Assembly: GCF_004342285.1 (NCBI RefSeq) | Contig: NZ_SMCV01000001.1 | Coordinates: 558,001 to 622,000, forward strand | Reading direction: 5' to 3' | Source of the DNA: Klebsiella sp. BIGb0138 | GTDB lineage: Bacteria > Pseudomonadota > Gammaproteobacteria > Enterobacterales > Enterobacteriaceae | Length of the DNA stretch: 64,000 nucleotides | Shown: one piece after another, positions 43,160 through 53,179 of the stretch | How the letters are laid out: each line of letters begins with the position of its first letter | Position numbering within the stretch: position 1 is the stretch's first letter | The notes under the pieces: model-generated | What the model was told of the DNA's origin: nothing | The model's input: the letters and a program-made list of their open reading frames with translations, nothing else | Database searches by the model: none | Program-made: the position numbers and the translations under genes

Positions 43160-43732
43160 ATGCCAAGAGCGAATGAAATTAAAAAAGGTATGGTGCTGAA
43201 TTACAACGGCAAGCTGCTGATTGTGAAAAATATTGATATTCAGTCACCGAGCGCCCGTGGCGCAGCGACGCTGTACAAAATGCGTTTCTCTGACGTGCGT
43301 ACCGGTCTGAAAGTGGAAGAACGCTTCAAGGGCGACGATATCGTCGACACCGTGACCCTGACCCGTCGTTTCGTTGACTTCTCGTATGTCGACGGCAACG
43401 AATACGTGTTTATGGATAAAGAAGACTATACGCCGTATACCTTCACCAAAGAGCAGATTGAAGAAGAACTGCTGTTCATTCCGGAAGGCGGCATGCCGGA
43501 TATGCAGGTTCTGACCTGGGACGGCCAGCTGCTGGCGCTGGAACTGCCGCAGACCGTAGATCTGGAAATCGTTGAAACCGCACCGGGCATCAAAGGCGCG
43601 TCGGCAAGCTCCCGCACCAAACCGGCCACCCTGAGCACCGGTCTGGTGATTCAGGTTCCGGAATACCTGACGACCGGCGAAAAAATTCGCATCCATATCG
43701 AAGAAAGCCGTTATATGGGCCGCGCGGACTAG
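43160..43732 (+). CDS. efpL: Elongation factor P-like protein EfpL (YeiP)
   Basis: A 190-residue three-domain translation factor related to EF-P that helps ribosomes through difficult peptide motifs. The tip of domain I carries R33 in SPSARGAA, in the place of the modified Lys of EF-P, which is the EfpL hallmark. Near-identical to E. coli YeiP. GACAGGA lies upstream of the start. Confidence 0.97.
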   Translation: MPRANEIKKGMVLNYNGKLLIVKNIDIQSPSARGAATLYKMRFSDVRTGLKVEERFKGDDIVDTVTLTRRFVDFSYVDGNEYVFMDKEDYTPYTFTKEQIEEELLFIPEGGMPDMQVLTWDGQLLALELPQTVDLEIVETAPGIKGASASSRTKPATLSTGLVIQVPEYLTTGEKIRIHIEESRYMGRAD

Positions 43733-43795
43733 CCGCCCCACCTTCCCGGCTGACGGCGCCAGCGCCCTCACCTTGCGATCCGGGGAAAGCCAACA

Positions 43796-43824
43796 AAAAA
43801 GGACAGCTTGAAGCTGTCCTTTTT
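43796..43824. terminator. Bidirectional terminator between efpL and uxuA
   Basis: AAAAAGGACAGCT and its complement AGCTGTCCTTTTT with a tiny loop: 13-bp stem with A and T flanks, serving both convergent genes. Confidence 0.92.
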
Positions 43825-43839
43825 ACCTTTCTGCCGGGA

Positions 43840-45030
43840 TTACAGCAGTTCCGGGTACTTCGTCATCTTCAGCGCCAGCTCAACGCCGCGCACTTCCGCC
43901 ATCCCCTTCAGACGACCGATGGCCGAATATCCCGGGTTGGTTTTCTTACGCAAATCGTCCAGCATCTGGTGACCATGATCCGGACGGAACGGAATCGGGC
44001 GCAGATCGCCGGCGCGTTTACGCCGCAGCTCTTCGCTGAGAATCGCATTCACCACCGCCACCATATTCACGTCGCCAGCGAGATGCGCCGCTTCATGGAA
44101 GGTTTTCGGGTTCTCTTCACGGCAGGTCGAACGCAGATGGGTGAAGTGGATCCGATCGCCAAAGGTTTCGACCATTTTCACCAGATCGTTATCGGCGCGC
44201 ACCCCGTAAGAGCCGGTGCACATGGTAAAGCCGTTGTTAATACTATCCACGGTCTCTTTCAGCCACTGCATATCGTCGATAGTCGACACAATGCGCGGCA
44301 GGCCGAGGATCGGACGCGGCGGATCGTCCGGGTGAACGGCCAGCCGCACGCCCACCTCTTCACAGACCGGCACGATAGCGCGCAGAAAGACGGCCATATT
44401 TTCACGCAGCTGTGCTTTATCAATATGGTCATATTCCGCCAGGCGTGCGCGGAACTGATCGAGGGTATAGCCCTCTTCCGCTCCCGGCAGGCCGGCAATA
44501 ATATTGCGGGTCAGCTTGTCGATTTCCGCCGCGCTCATCGCGGCGAAGTAGGCCTGCGCCTGGCGCTGTTCGTCCGCGCTGTAATCCGCTTCTGCGCCAG
44601 GACGCTGGAGGATATGGAGTTCAAAGGCGGCAAAAGCGATATGATCAAAACGCAGCGCTTTCGAACCATCCGGCAGCAGGTATTCCAGGTCGGTACGCGT
44701 CCAGTCGAGAATCGGCATGAAGTTATAGCAAACGGTATCAATCCCGCAGGCCGCAAGGTTGCGAATGCTCTGCTGATAGTTGGCAATCCAGGTCGCATAC
44801 TGCCCGCTATGGGTCTTGATCTCTTCGTGTACCGGAATACTTTCCACTACCGACCACGTCAACCCTTTTTCCGCCAGCAGCGCCTGACGCTGTTTAATTT
44901 CGTCAACCGGCCAGACCTGGCCGTTAGGAATATGGTGCAGCGCGGTGACCACCCCCGTTGCGCCAGCCTGTCGTACATCATCAAGCGATACCGGATCGTT
45001 CGGCCCGTACCAACGCCAGGTTTGTTCCAT
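43840..45030 (-). CDS. uxuA: Mannonate dehydratase UxuA
   Basis: Converts D-mannonate to 2-keto-3-deoxygluconate in glucuronate catabolism. 396 residues, with the family segments [23 protein letters not shown]-like region, [31 protein letters not shown] and [12 protein letters not shown]. In E. coli uxuA lies in the separate uxuAB operon; here it sits between efpL and yeiQ, divergent from yeiQ. A UxuR/ExuR-like operator lies 19 bp upstream of its start. Confidence 0.96.
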   Translation of the reverse strand: MEQTWRWYGPNDPVSLDDVRQAGATGVVTALHHIPNGQVWPVDEIKQRQALLAEKGLTWSVVESIPVHEEIKTHSGQYATWIANYQQSIRNLAACGIDTVCYNFMPILDWTRTDLEYLLPDGSKALRFDHIAFAAFELHILQRPGAEADYSADEQRQAQAYFAAMSAAEIDKLTRNIIAGLPGAEEGYTLDQFRARLAEYDHIDKAQLRENMAVFLRAIVPVCEEVGVRLAVHPDDPPRPILGLPRIVSTIDDMQWLKETVDSINNGFTMCTGSYGVRADNDLVKMVETFGDRIHFTHLRSTCREENPKTFHEAAHLAGDVNMVAVVNAILSEELRRKRAGDLRPIPFRPDHGHQMLDDLRKKTNPGYSAIGRLKGMAEVRGVELALKMTKYPELL

Positions 45031-45048
45031 CGCTATGCCCTCTTAAAG

Positions 45049-45060
45049 TTGTTATACCAA
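45049..45060. promoter_or_regulatory. Candidate UxuR/ExuR operator upstream of uxuA
   Basis: TTGTTATACCAA differs at one position from the palindromic core TTGGTATACCAA of hexuronate operators. It lies in the 206-bp gap between divergent uxuA and yeiQ. Confidence 0.65.
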
Positions 45061-45236
45061 TAATGCGAACATCAATGATGACTACCATACAGGCTTCTTG
45101 CAAAGGATCAAATTGTCCCGCTGAATTGATTGATCCAGCTCACACTAACTGGATAAATACGGCTCACCAATTTAATTTGCTGTCATATAACTTTACACTG
45201 GCAATGTTAATTATTGGTTAATCAGGTGTGTGAATA

Positions 45237-46703
45237 ATGACGACTATTGCAACAGCCACGCTACCAGAGAGCGTGCAGCTTCCTCAGTATGATCGCAGTC
45301 AGCTGCGTTCGCGTATTGTGCACTTCGGTTTTGGCGCCTTTCATCGCGCGCACCAGGCATTGCTCACCGATCGGGTGCTGAACGCCAGCGGCGGAGACTG
45401 GGGGATTTGTGAGATTAGTCTGTTCAGCGGCGATCGGCTGATGAGCCAACTCCGCCAGCAGGATCACCTGTTCACCGTGCTGGAAAAAGGCGCTCGCGGC
45501 AACCAGCCGATCGTGGTTGGCGCAGTTCATGAATGCCTGAATGCGAAACTGGACTCTCTGCCGGCGATCATCGAAAAGTTTTGCGAACCGCAGGTCGCTA
45601 TCGTCTCGTTGACCATCACCGAGAAGGGCTACTGTATCGACCCCGCTACCGGTTTACTGGATCTGACGCAGCCGCGCATTATTCACGATCTGGAAAATCC
45701 CACGCTGCCACAGTCGGTACCGGGTATTCTGGTTGAAGCGCTGACCCGCCGCCGCGAACGGGGCCTGTCGCCGTTTACCGTGCTCTCCTGCGATAATATT
45801 CCTGACAATGGTCACGTGGTGAAAAACGCCGTTCTCGGGATGGCGGAAAAACGCAGCCCTGAGCTGGCGCAGTGGATTGCCGAACGGGTCAGCTTCCCGG
45901 GCACCATGGTTGACCGCATCGTTCCCGCCGCCACCGACGAGTCGCTGGCCGAAATCAGCGCCGCTCTCGGCGTCGACGACCCCTGTGCGATTAGCTGCGA
46001 GCCCTTTATTCAGTGGGTCGTCGAAGATAATTTCGTCGCCGGCCGCCCGGCGTGGGAAACCGTCGGCGTGCAGATGACCGATAACGTCCTGCCGTGGGAA
46101 CAGATGAAGCTGCGGATGCTTAACGGCAGCCACTCTTTCCTTGCCTGGCTCGGTTACCTGGCCGGTCATGCGCATATCAGCGACTGCATGCAGGATGAGG
46201 TTCTGCGCACCGCCGCACGCCGGCTGATGCTGGACGAACAGGCCCCGACGCTGACGATTGCCGGCGTTGACCTCAGCGCCTATGCCGACAGCCTGATCGA
46301 ACGCTTTCGCAACCCGGCGTTAAAACATCGGACCTGGCAGATTGCCATGGACGGCAGCCAGAAGCTCCCGCAGCGTATGCTCGACGGTATCCGCATCCAC
46401 CTTGAACGCGGTAGCCGCTGGCCGCTGCTGGCGCTCGGCGTCGCCGGCTGGATGCGCTACGTCAGCGGTATCGATGACGCAGGACAACCAATTGATATTC
46501 GTGACCCGCTGGCAGAGAAGATCCAGGCCCTCGTCGCCGGCGGCGATGAAGCGGAACGCGTGAATGCTCTGCTGACTCTGGAAGAGATCTTTGGCAGCGA
46601 CCTGCCGCGCAATGCGCAGTTTGTGGCGGCCATCAGCGCGGCGTGGCGTCAGATCGCCACCCTCGGCGCCCGTCAGGCCATCGCGGCGGCGCTGGAGGCT
46701 TAA
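45237..46703 (+). CDS. yeiQ: Mannitol dehydrogenase family oxidoreductase YeiQ (probable fructuronate reductase)
   Basis: A 488-residue NAD-dependent polyol/hexuronate oxidoreductase, same length as E. coli YeiQ and related to UxuB. The N-terminal RIVHFGFGAFHRAHQ is the NAD-binding motif; SCDNIPDNGHV and the catalytic-region MLNGSHSFLAWLG are conserved. Divergence from uxuA across a UxuR-like site suggests it makes mannonate from fructuronate for UxuA. That activity is inferred from context. Confidence 0.88.
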   Translation: MTTIATATLPESVQLPQYDRSQLRSRIVHFGFGAFHRAHQALLTDRVLNASGGDWGICEISLFSGDRLMSQLRQQDHLFTVLEKGARGNQPIVVGAVHECLNAKLDSLPAIIEKFCEPQVAIVSLTITEKGYCIDPATGLLDLTQPRIIHDLENPTLPQSVPGILVEALTRRRERGLSPFTVLSCDNIPDNGHVVKNAVLGMAEKRSPELAQWIAERVSFPGTMVDRIVPAATDESLAEISAALGVDDPCAISCEPFIQWVVEDNFVAGRPAWETVGVQMTDNVLPWEQMKLRMLNGSHSFLAWLGYLAGHAHISDCMQDEVLRTAARRLMLDEQAPTLTIAGVDLSAYADSLIERFRNPALKHRTWQIAMDGSQKLPQRMLDGIRIHLERGSRWPLLALGVAGWMRYVSGIDDAGQPIDIRDPLAEKIQALVAGGDEAERVNALLTLEEIFGSDLPRNAQFVAAISAAWRQIATLGARQAIAAALEA

Positions 46704-46825
46704 CAATTTCTGCTATTTTTGCGGACAGAACCCTTTTCTGTCCGCCGTAACCCTTCTCTTTTCGCCCTTTTTTCGTCAGGATAGTGCAAACTGTTACAAC
46801 ATTACATTTTCATCCTGGAGAAAAA

Positions 46826-47803
46826 GTGACCAAAACAAACTTGATCACGGGCTTTCTCGGCAGCGGTAAGACGACCTCGATTCTTCATCTGCTGGCCCAT
46901 AAGCCTGCAAATGAACAATGGGCCGTGCTGGTTAATGAGTTTGGCGAGGTGGGCATCGATGGCGCCCTGCTGGCCGATAGCGGCGCATTGCTCAAAGAAA
47001 TTCCCGGCGGCTGCATGTGCTGTGTCAACGGTCTGCCGATGCAGGTTGGGCTGAATACCTTATTGCGCCAGGGGAAACCCGATCGCTTGCTGATTGAACC
47101 TACCGGGCTCGGCCATCCCAAACAGATCCTCGATATTCTGACCGCCGCCGTCTACGAGCCGTGGATCGATCTGCGGGCGACGCTGTGCGTCCTGGATCCC
47201 CGCCAGCTGCTGGATGATAACGTTGTCGCTAATGATAACTTTCGCGATCAGCTGGCTGCCGCCGACGTCATTATCAGCAACAAGGCTGACCGGATGACGG
47301 CAGAAAGCGAACGGGCGTTTAGCGCCTGGTGGCAGGAGCAGGCGGGCGGTCGTCTGCAGGTCAGCGCGACGCAGGGCAATATTGACCCGGCCCTGCTGGA
47401 TTTACCGCGTCTTAACGTCACTCCGCTGGCGGCCAGCGCAGAACATGCGCATCGTCACGAGCAGAAAAAAGGGCTGGCCGCGCTGAATTTACCGGCCCAC
47501 CAGCGCTGGCGTCGGAGCCTGAACAGCGGCCAGGGTTACCAGGCCTGCGGCTGGATTTTTGACGCCGATACCACGTTTGATACCATTGGCCTGCTCGAAT
47601 GGGCTCGCCTGGCGCCGGTTGGCCGGGTGAAAGGCGTGCTGCGGATTCCTGAAGGCCTGGTGCGTATCAACCGCCAGGGGCTCGACCTGCATATCGAAAC
47701 GCAAAACGTGGCGCCCCCGGATAGCCGCATTGAACTGATTACGGAATCTGAGGCGGACTGGAATGCGTTACAAACCTCTTTGTTGAAACTTCGTTTAAGT
47801 TAG
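46826..47803 (+). CDS. yeiR: Zinc-binding COG0523 GTPase YeiR
   Basis: A 325-residue G3E/COG0523 metal-trafficking GTPase. P-loop GFLGSGKTT at 9-17, the metal-binding CMCC at 63-66 in PGGCMCCVNG, and the NKAD guanine-specificity motif are present, with a C-terminal CobW domain. Starts at GTG 46826 with GGAG eight bases upstream, giving the family N-terminus TKTNLITGF; a further upstream Met at 46784 is rejected. Confidence 0.93.
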   Translation: MTKTNLITGFLGSGKTTSILHLLAHKPANEQWAVLVNEFGEVGIDGALLADSGALLKEIPGGCMCCVNGLPMQVGLNTLLRQGKPDRLLIEPTGLGHPKQILDILTAAVYEPWIDLRATLCVLDPRQLLDDNVVANDNFRDQLAAADVIISNKADRMTAESERAFSAWWQEQAGGRLQVSATQGNIDPALLDLPRLNVTPLAASAEHAHRHEQKKGLAALNLPAHQRWRRSLNSGQGYQACGWIFDADTTFDTIGLLEWARLAPVGRVKGVLRIPEGLVRINRQGLDLHIETQNVAPPDSRIELITESEADWNALQTSLLKLRLS

Positions 47804-47845
47804 GGCGGTTATGTTTTCAGCCGTTTTACACAACTCGCGACCGTT

Positions 47846-48553
47846 ATGATTAAAAACCGAATTCCCCTGATCCTGCTGCTCAACGCCGCAGGTTTCGCAC
47901 TTTTTTTCTCGTGGTATCTGCCGGCTAACCATGGTTTCTGGTTCCCGCTGGATTCCACCATTTTCCACTTCTTCAACCAGGGAGTGGGAAAGAGTCACGC
48001 CTATGCCTGGCTGCTGGCAATCATCAATAATCGCGCCTTCGACGCCTGTTCTCTGCTGGCTATGGGCTGCCTGATGTTGAGCTTCTGGTTGAAAGAGCAA
48101 AGCGCCGGACGCCGCCGAATCGTCATTATCGGCCTGGTGATGCTGCTGTCCGCGGTCATTATTAACCAGCTGGCTCAGCACCTGATGCCGGTTAAACGCG
48201 CCAGCCCTTCTCTTTCGTTCAGCGGGATTGTTAAAGTCAGCGATGTCGTCTCCTTCCCGACCAAAGATGCCTCGAAAGACAGCTTCCCGGGCGATCATGG
48301 GATGATGCTGCTGATATTCGCCGCCTTCATGTGGCGCTATTTTGGCCGTCGCGCATTTGCCATCGCGCTGGCTATTTTTGTCATTTTCGCCTTCCCTCGG
48401 GTAATGATTGGCGCCCACTGGTTTACCGATATTGCCGTTGGCTCATTGACCGCCCTGCTGATTGGCGCGCCCTGGGTTCTGTTGACGCCGTTAAGCGATA
48501 AACTGATTGCGTGGTTTGATCGTACGTTGCCCGCTGGAAGACAGAAAAATTAA
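47846..48553 (+). CDS. lpxT: Lipid A 1-diphosphate synthase LpxT
   Basis: Inner membrane PAP2-family phosphotransferase that moves phosphate from undecaprenyl pyrophosphate to lipid A position 1. 235 residues with six helices; PAP2 motifs appear as VKRASP, SFPGDHGMM and RVMIGAHWFTD. Formerly YeiU. It competes with cationic modification of lipid A. 42 bp after yeiR. Confidence 0.95.
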   Translation: MIKNRIPLILLLNAAGFALFFSWYLPANHGFWFPLDSTIFHFFNQGVGKSHAYAWLLAIINNRAFDACSLLAMGCLMLSFWLKEQSAGRRRIVIIGLVMLLSAVIINQLAQHLMPVKRASPSLSFSGIVKVSDVVSFPTKDASKDSFPGDHGMMLLIFAAFMWRYFGRRAFAIALAIFVIFAFPRVMIGAHWFTDIAVGSLTALLIGAPWVLLTPLSDKLIAWFDRTLPAGRQKN

Positions 48554-48585
48554 TCTTTCTGCTACATCCTGTTAAACATATCCAT

Positions 48586-48611
48586 AAGGGATCGTTCTCG
48601 GTCCCTTTTTT
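48586..48611 (+). terminator. Intrinsic terminator after lpxT
   Basis: AAGGGA...TCCCTT hairpin (48586-48607) followed by a T-run. Confidence 0.65.
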
Positions 48612-48977
48612 ATTGGCGGCCTCTTTTTTGCCTGCCGTCTTCTTTTTGTCACATTAATCAGCTTACAAATGAAGTAATTGCATATTTTTTACCCATAATT
48701 GCCGCTATTTTGCCCTTTCCCGATGATTCACTTTTAGACGCAAAATTTCTTATAAGAAATCTCGCAAAACCGCTCGCCATCCCCCGGTTGATAGGGTAAT
48801 CTCGTTCTCGTTTTGCCTTTCCAGCAACGTCAATCCGGCGCGAAATAAATTTGTGCGTTACCGCACATATTTATGTTTAAGGAATTGTCTCATTGCTGCC
48901 AGGTATTTAGGCTCTACCACGTTTGGCATTTTTTATAACGACATTGTCGTTAAGGACAACAAGGGAAAACAAACAAC
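48612..48977 (+). promoter_or_regulatory. Long mepS upstream region with hairpins
   Basis: No gene between lpxT and mepS (48554-48977). Two hairpin-capable repeats stand out: TGTGCG-TTAC-CGCACA (48852-48867) and AACGAC-ATT-GTCGTT (48937-48951), the latter 27 bp before the mepS start and so inside the leader. No known riboswitch recognised. Confidence 0.45.
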
Positions 48978-49550
48978 ATGGTCAAATCTCAGCCGATTTT
49001 GAGATATATCTTGCGGGTCGTTCCCGCGATTGCAGTAGCAGTTTTGCTTTCTGCCTGTAGTTCGACAAGCCATACCGCAAAGAATATGCATTCTGAGACG
49101 CATGCTGTGGGTAGTGAAGATTTATCATCACTGCAAGCCTCTCAGGATGAATTTGAAACAATGGTCAGCAATCTGGACGTTAAGTCCCGTTTAATGGACC
49201 AGTATGCGAGCTGGAAAGGCGTGCGTTACCGTCTTGGCGGCAGCACCCGGAAGGGGATCGATTGTTCTGCATTCGTGCAGCGTACCTTCCGTGAACAGTT
49301 TGGTCTGGAACTGCCGCGCTCCACTTCTGAGCAGCAGGATTCCGGCAAGTCAATTTCACGTTCTCAACTGCGTACAGGCGATTTAGTCCTGTTCCGGGCG
49401 GGTTCCACTGGTCGTCACGTCGGCATTTATATCGGCAACAACCAGTTCGTACATGCTTCCACCAGCAGCGGTGTGACCATCTCCAGCATGAACGAACCGT
49501 ACTGGAAAAAGCGCTATAACGAAGCGCGTCGGGTTCTGAGCCGCTCGTAA
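48978..49550 (+). CDS. mepS: Murein DD-endopeptidase MepS (Spr)
   Basis: Outer membrane lipoprotein that cuts D-Ala-mDAP cross-links to permit wall expansion. 190 residues: lipobox LSAC with lipidated C27, then an NlpC/P60 domain. Catalytic triad C96 (GIDCSAF), H147 (GRHVGIY) and H159 (FVHAS). Near-identical to E. coli Spr in the catalytic domain, more variable in the linker. Confidence 0.97.
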   Translation: MVKSQPILRYILRVVPAIAVAVLLSACSSTSHTAKNMHSETHAVGSEDLSSLQASQDEFETMVSNLDVKSRLMDQYASWKGVRYRLGGSTRKGIDCSAFVQRTFREQFGLELPRSTSEQQDSGKSISRSQLRTGDLVLFRAGSTGRHVGIYIGNNQFVHASTSSGVTISSMNEPYWKKRYNEARRVLSRS

Positions 49551-49593
49551 TCTCTTCTGCCGTCAGTTTTCCCTTGGCTGACGCGCAGGAATT

Positions 49594-49623
49594 AAAAAAA
49601 CACTGCCGCGGCAGTGTTTTTTT
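49594..49623 (+). terminator. Strong terminator after mepS
   Basis: AAAAAACACTGC, loop CGCG, GCAGTGTTTTTT, followed by more Ts: a textbook intrinsic terminator. Confidence 0.93.
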
Positions 49624-49737
49624 TTGCCCATTTACATCTCAACGCCGCAATATAAGCTATGTCTTGTAGTGGAGGTAGAGAAAGTGTTTTCTATCAACCC
49701 ATTGGCGTGACTCATTAACACGGACTGACAATAGCCT

Positions 49738-51300
49738 ATGCTGACCCGTTACCTCTCCCCCCGGCGTAATATCTGGCTGACCAGCATACTCATCGGAGTC
49801 ATCGTCGCCCTGCTGGCCGGTAGCATTCAGTTTATGGTGATTTACCACAACCGCTCCGAACGTTTTGATAGCATCATCAACAATGTCGATATCTACCTGA
49901 CGGAATACTTCGGCGAACTGAATAAGACGGTTGCCAGCCTGCAGCCCATGGTCGATCGCGACTGTGCCGACGTTTTAGCGGATCTGACCGCGCGGGCGGC
50001 CTTCAGCCCGAACGTTCGCGCCTTTCTGCTGGTAAAAGATGGCCGCGCTTTTTGTTCCTCCGCTACCGGCCCCATGAATACCCCGCTGGTCCAGTTAATT
50101 CCACACCTCAATCTCAATAAACCGATCGATATGCGGCTGCTGCAGGGGACGCCAATGATGCCGCAGAGCGCCGCCCTCGCAATGTGGGTACGTAGCCCGC
50201 ACGGCGGCAACGATGGCATCTTCGTGTCGATTAATACCAACCTGACGCCCTATATTCTCTATTCCGCCCGCCAGAACGACTTCAGCGGTATTGCGCTGGT
50301 GGTGAATAACGTTATCCTCTCCACCTTAAAAAATAGCCCTGTTAATCCGCAGACAATCCTCGTCAAGCCGATTCGCGAGGTGCAAATCAAAGGGCTACCG
50401 CTGAAGGTTTATCTCTACGCAAACAGCTGGCTGTCGGAAAATACGCAGTTTGCGCTGCTGTTGGGCGTAGTGTGCGGCCTGCTGGCCGGACTGGTGGGAT
50501 ACTACGTCCTGACGATGAAGTCCGATCCACGTAAAGCCATCCAGATGGGGATAAAGAACCATCAGTTCTACATTGTCTATCAGCCGGTGGTCAAAGCCGA
50601 CACCCTGCAGATTAGCGGCGTTGAAGTTCTGATGCGCTGGCGCCATCCGGTGGCCGGTGAAATCCCGCCCGACGTGTTTATTAATCTTGCTGAAACGCAG
50701 GAAATGATCGTGCCCCTCACGCACCATCTGCTCGCGCTGATCGCCCGCGATGCGCCAACGCTGCAAACGATTCTGCCCGCCGGGAGCAAGCTGGGCCTGA
50801 ATATTTCGCCGGCCCATCTGCATACCGACGGTTTCCGCCACGATATGCGGCAGTTCGCCGCCGCCCTGCCGGCCGACCACTTCAGCGTGGTACTGGAAAT
50901 TACCGAGCGCGCGATGATCGATAAACACAAGTCGCTGGCGATCTTCGACTGGCTGCATGAGCTGGGCTTCGAAATTGCGATTGACGATTTCGGCACCGGG
51001 CATAGCGCGCTGATTTATCTTGAACGTTATAACTTCGACTTCCTGAAAATCGACCGCGGCTTCGTCCAGGCCATCGGCACCGAAACCGTCACCTCACCGG
51101 TGCTCGACGCGGTGCTGACGCTGAGCCGTCGCCTGCAGCTGATGACCGTCGCAGAAGGTGTGGAAACGCCGGAACAGGCAGAATGGTTACGCAAACATGG
51201 CGTTCACTATCTGCAGGGTTACTGGCTGAGCCGACCTTTGCCGCTGGAAACGCTGGTTGCCGCCCATGCTCAACCGGCGAAATACTTTGCGGCCCGCTGA
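49738..51300 (+). CDS. pdeN: CSS-motif EAL cyclic-di-GMP phosphodiesterase PdeN (Rtn)
   Basis: Membrane c-di-GMP phosphodiesterase of 520 residues: a helix (about 15-40), a periplasmic CSS-motif domain with RAFCSS, a second helix (about 240-260), then an EAL domain. The catalytic set looks complete: GVEVLMRW (EVL variant), NISPAHLH, EITERAM, DDFGTGHS, LKIDRGF and VAEGVETPEQ. The periplasmic cysteine is thought to respond to DsbA redox state. No strong ribosome-binding site at 49738. Confidence 0.95.
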   Translation: MLTRYLSPRRNIWLTSILIGVIVALLAGSIQFMVIYHNRSERFDSIINNVDIYLTEYFGELNKTVASLQPMVDRDCADVLADLTARAAFSPNVRAFLLVKDGRAFCSSATGPMNTPLVQLIPHLNLNKPIDMRLLQGTPMMPQSAALAMWVRSPHGGNDGIFVSINTNLTPYILYSARQNDFSGIALVVNNVILSTLKNSPVNPQTILVKPIREVQIKGLPLKVYLYANSWLSENTQFALLLGVVCGLLAGLVGYYVLTMKSDPRKAIQMGIKNHQFYIVYQPVVKADTLQISGVEVLMRWRHPVAGEIPPDVFINLAETQEMIVPLTHHLLALIARDAPTLQTILPAGSKLGLNISPAHLHTDGFRHDMRQFAAALPADHFSVVLEITERAMIDKHKSLAIFDWLHELGFEIAIDDFGTGHSALIYLERYNFDFLKIDRGFVQAIGTETVTSPVLDAVLTLSRRLQLMTVAEGVETPEQAEWLRKHGVHYLQGYWLSRPLPLETLVAAHAQPAKYFAAR

Positions 51301-51370
51301 GTATCCCTTATGATGCCAGTCTACAGGCAGGAGCATACCGGGCCTGCCCACGGAGGATAATCGTCTGGTT

Positions 51371-53176
51371 ATGTTTGCGCGCATCTGCCTGATATTACTG
51401 ACTCTGCTGAGCCTGAATAGCCAGGCGCAAATGATTAAAGAGAGCACCACTTTCGCCATCATAGGCGAGCCGAAATACCGCGTCGATTTTGACCATTTCG
51501 ATTACGCTAATCCTGCGGCGCCGAAAGGGGGCGCGATCGTCATTGCCGCCATTGGCACCTTTGATAACTTCAACCGCTACGCGCTGCGCGGCAACCCAGG
51601 AGTGCGTACCGATGCGCTGTACGATACCCTGTTCACCACTTCCGATGACGAGCCGGGCAGCTATTACCCGCTCATTGCCGAACGCACGCGCTACGCCGAC
51701 GACTTCTCATGGATGGAGATAACCCTCAACCCACGCGCGCGCTTTCATGATGGCAGCCCGATAACCGCCGCCGACGTCGCCTTTACCTTCCACAAATTTA
51801 TGACCGAAGGGGTGCCCCAGTTCCGCCTGTTCTACAAAGGGACCACCGTCGAAGCCATCGCGCCGCTCACCGTACGCATCACCCTCGCGCAGCCGGGTAA
51901 AGAGAACATGCTGAGTCTGCTCTCCCTGCCGGTGATGCCGGAGAAATTCTGGCGCCAGCATAAGCTCAGCGATCCGCTCTCCGCCCCGCCGCTGGCCAGC
52001 GGGCCTTACCGTATTACCGACTGGCGGATGGGCCAGTACATCGTTTATTCGCGGGTCAAGGACTACTGGGCGGCCGATCTGCCGGTTAACCGCGGGCGCT
52101 GGAATTTCGACACCCTGCGTTACGACTACTATCTCGATGATAACGTCGCCTTTGAAGCCTTTAAGGCTGGCGCCGTTGACCGTCGTGAAGAGACCATTGC
52201 CAAAAACTGGGCCACCCGCTACGTAGGACGCAACTTTGACCACGGCTACATCGTCAAAGACCAGTATCAAAATACCTCGGCCCAGGATACCCAATGGCTG
52301 GCCTTTAATATCCAGCGCCCGGTTTTTGCCGACCGTCAGGTCCGCGAGGCGATCACCCTCGCCTTTGATTTCGAGTGGATGAACAAGGCGCTGTTTTACA
52401 GCGCCTACAGCCGCGCGAACAGTTACTTTCAGAACACCGAATATGCGGCCCGTCACGCACCCGATGCCGATGAACTCGCGCTGCTGACGCCGCTGAAAAA
52501 CGATCTGCCGCCGGAGGTCTTCAGCGACATCTACCAGCCGCCGCGCTCCCGCGGCGATGGTTTCGATCGGAGCAACCTGCTGCAGGCGGATGCGCTGCTT
52601 AATCAGGCGGGATGGGTCGTCAAAAACCAGCGCCGGGTGAATGCCAGAAGCGGCAAACCGCTGCGCTTTGAGCTGCTGCTGCCTTCCGGGGGCAACGATC
52701 GCTGGGTGCTTCCGTTCCAGCATAATCTGCAGCGCCTGGGTATCACCATGGATATTCGTCAGGTCGATAACTCTCAATACAGCAACCGCCGCCGCAGCCG
52801 GGATTACGATATGATGCCCAGCGTCTGGCGCGCGACGCCCTGGCCCGGGACTGACCTGCAGATCTCCTGGGACTCGTCATATATTCATTCAAGCTACAAC
52901 GCGCCGGGAGTTCAAAGCCCGGCGGTGGATAAACTGATTGCCGGGATCATTCGCTGGCAGGGTAACCAGCAGAAACTTCTCCCTTTGGGGCGCGCGCTGG
53001 ACCGGGTCCTCACCTGGAACTACTACATGCTGCCGATGTGGTATATGGCGCAGGATCGGACCGCGTACTGGAACAAGTTCTCCTTCCCGCAAACGCGCCC
53101 CATCTACTCATCCGGTTTTGACACCTGGTGGTATGACGTTAACAAAGCGGCAAAACTGCCCGCGGACAGACGGTAA
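51371..53176 (+). CDS. yejA: Peptide ABC transporter binding protein YejA
   Basis: Periplasmic SBP_bac_5 (cluster C) binding protein of 601 residues with a signal peptide ending near NSQA/QMIK. Family segments include DEPGSYYPLIAE, RFHDGSPITAADVAFTF and FDFEWMNKALFY. YejABEF imports peptides, including the microcin C warhead, in E. coli. First gene of yejABEF; 3 bp before yejB. Confidence 0.95.
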   Translation: MFARICLILLTLLSLNSQAQMIKESTTFAIIGEPKYRVDFDHFDYANPAAPKGGAIVIAAIGTFDNFNRYALRGNPGVRTDALYDTLFTTSDDEPGSYYPLIAERTRYADDFSWMEITLNPRARFHDGSPITAADVAFTFHKFMTEGVPQFRLFYKGTTVEAIAPLTVRITLAQPGKENMLSLLSLPVMPEKFWRQHKLSDPLSAPPLASGPYRITDWRMGQYIVYSRVKDYWAADLPVNRGRWNFDTLRYDYYLDDNVAFEAFKAGAVDRREETIAKNWATRYVGRNFDHGYIVKDQYQNTSAQDTQWLAFNIQRPVFADRQVREAITLAFDFEWMNKALFYSAYSRANSYFQNTEYAARHAPDADELALLTPLKNDLPPEVFSDIYQPPRSRGDGFDRSNLLQADALLNQAGWVVKNQRRVNARSGKPLRFELLLPSGGNDRWVLPFQHNLQRLGITMDIRQVDNSQYSNRRRSRDYDMMPSVWRATPWPGTDLQISWDSSYIHSSYNAPGVQSPAVDKLIAGIIRWQGNQQKLLPLGRALDRVLTWNYYMLPMWYMAQDRTAYWNKFSFPQTRPIYSSGFDTWWYDVNKAAKLPADRR

Positions 53177-53179
53177 GGA

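Noticed and set aside
43969-45063. A 364-codon open frame antisense to uxuA
   Set aside because: It lies wholly on the opposite strand of a clearly conserved gene, has no family features and reflects GC-rich codon bias.
51707-52777. A 356-codon open frame antisense to yejA
   Set aside because: Overlaps a well-supported gene completely and shows no domain signature.
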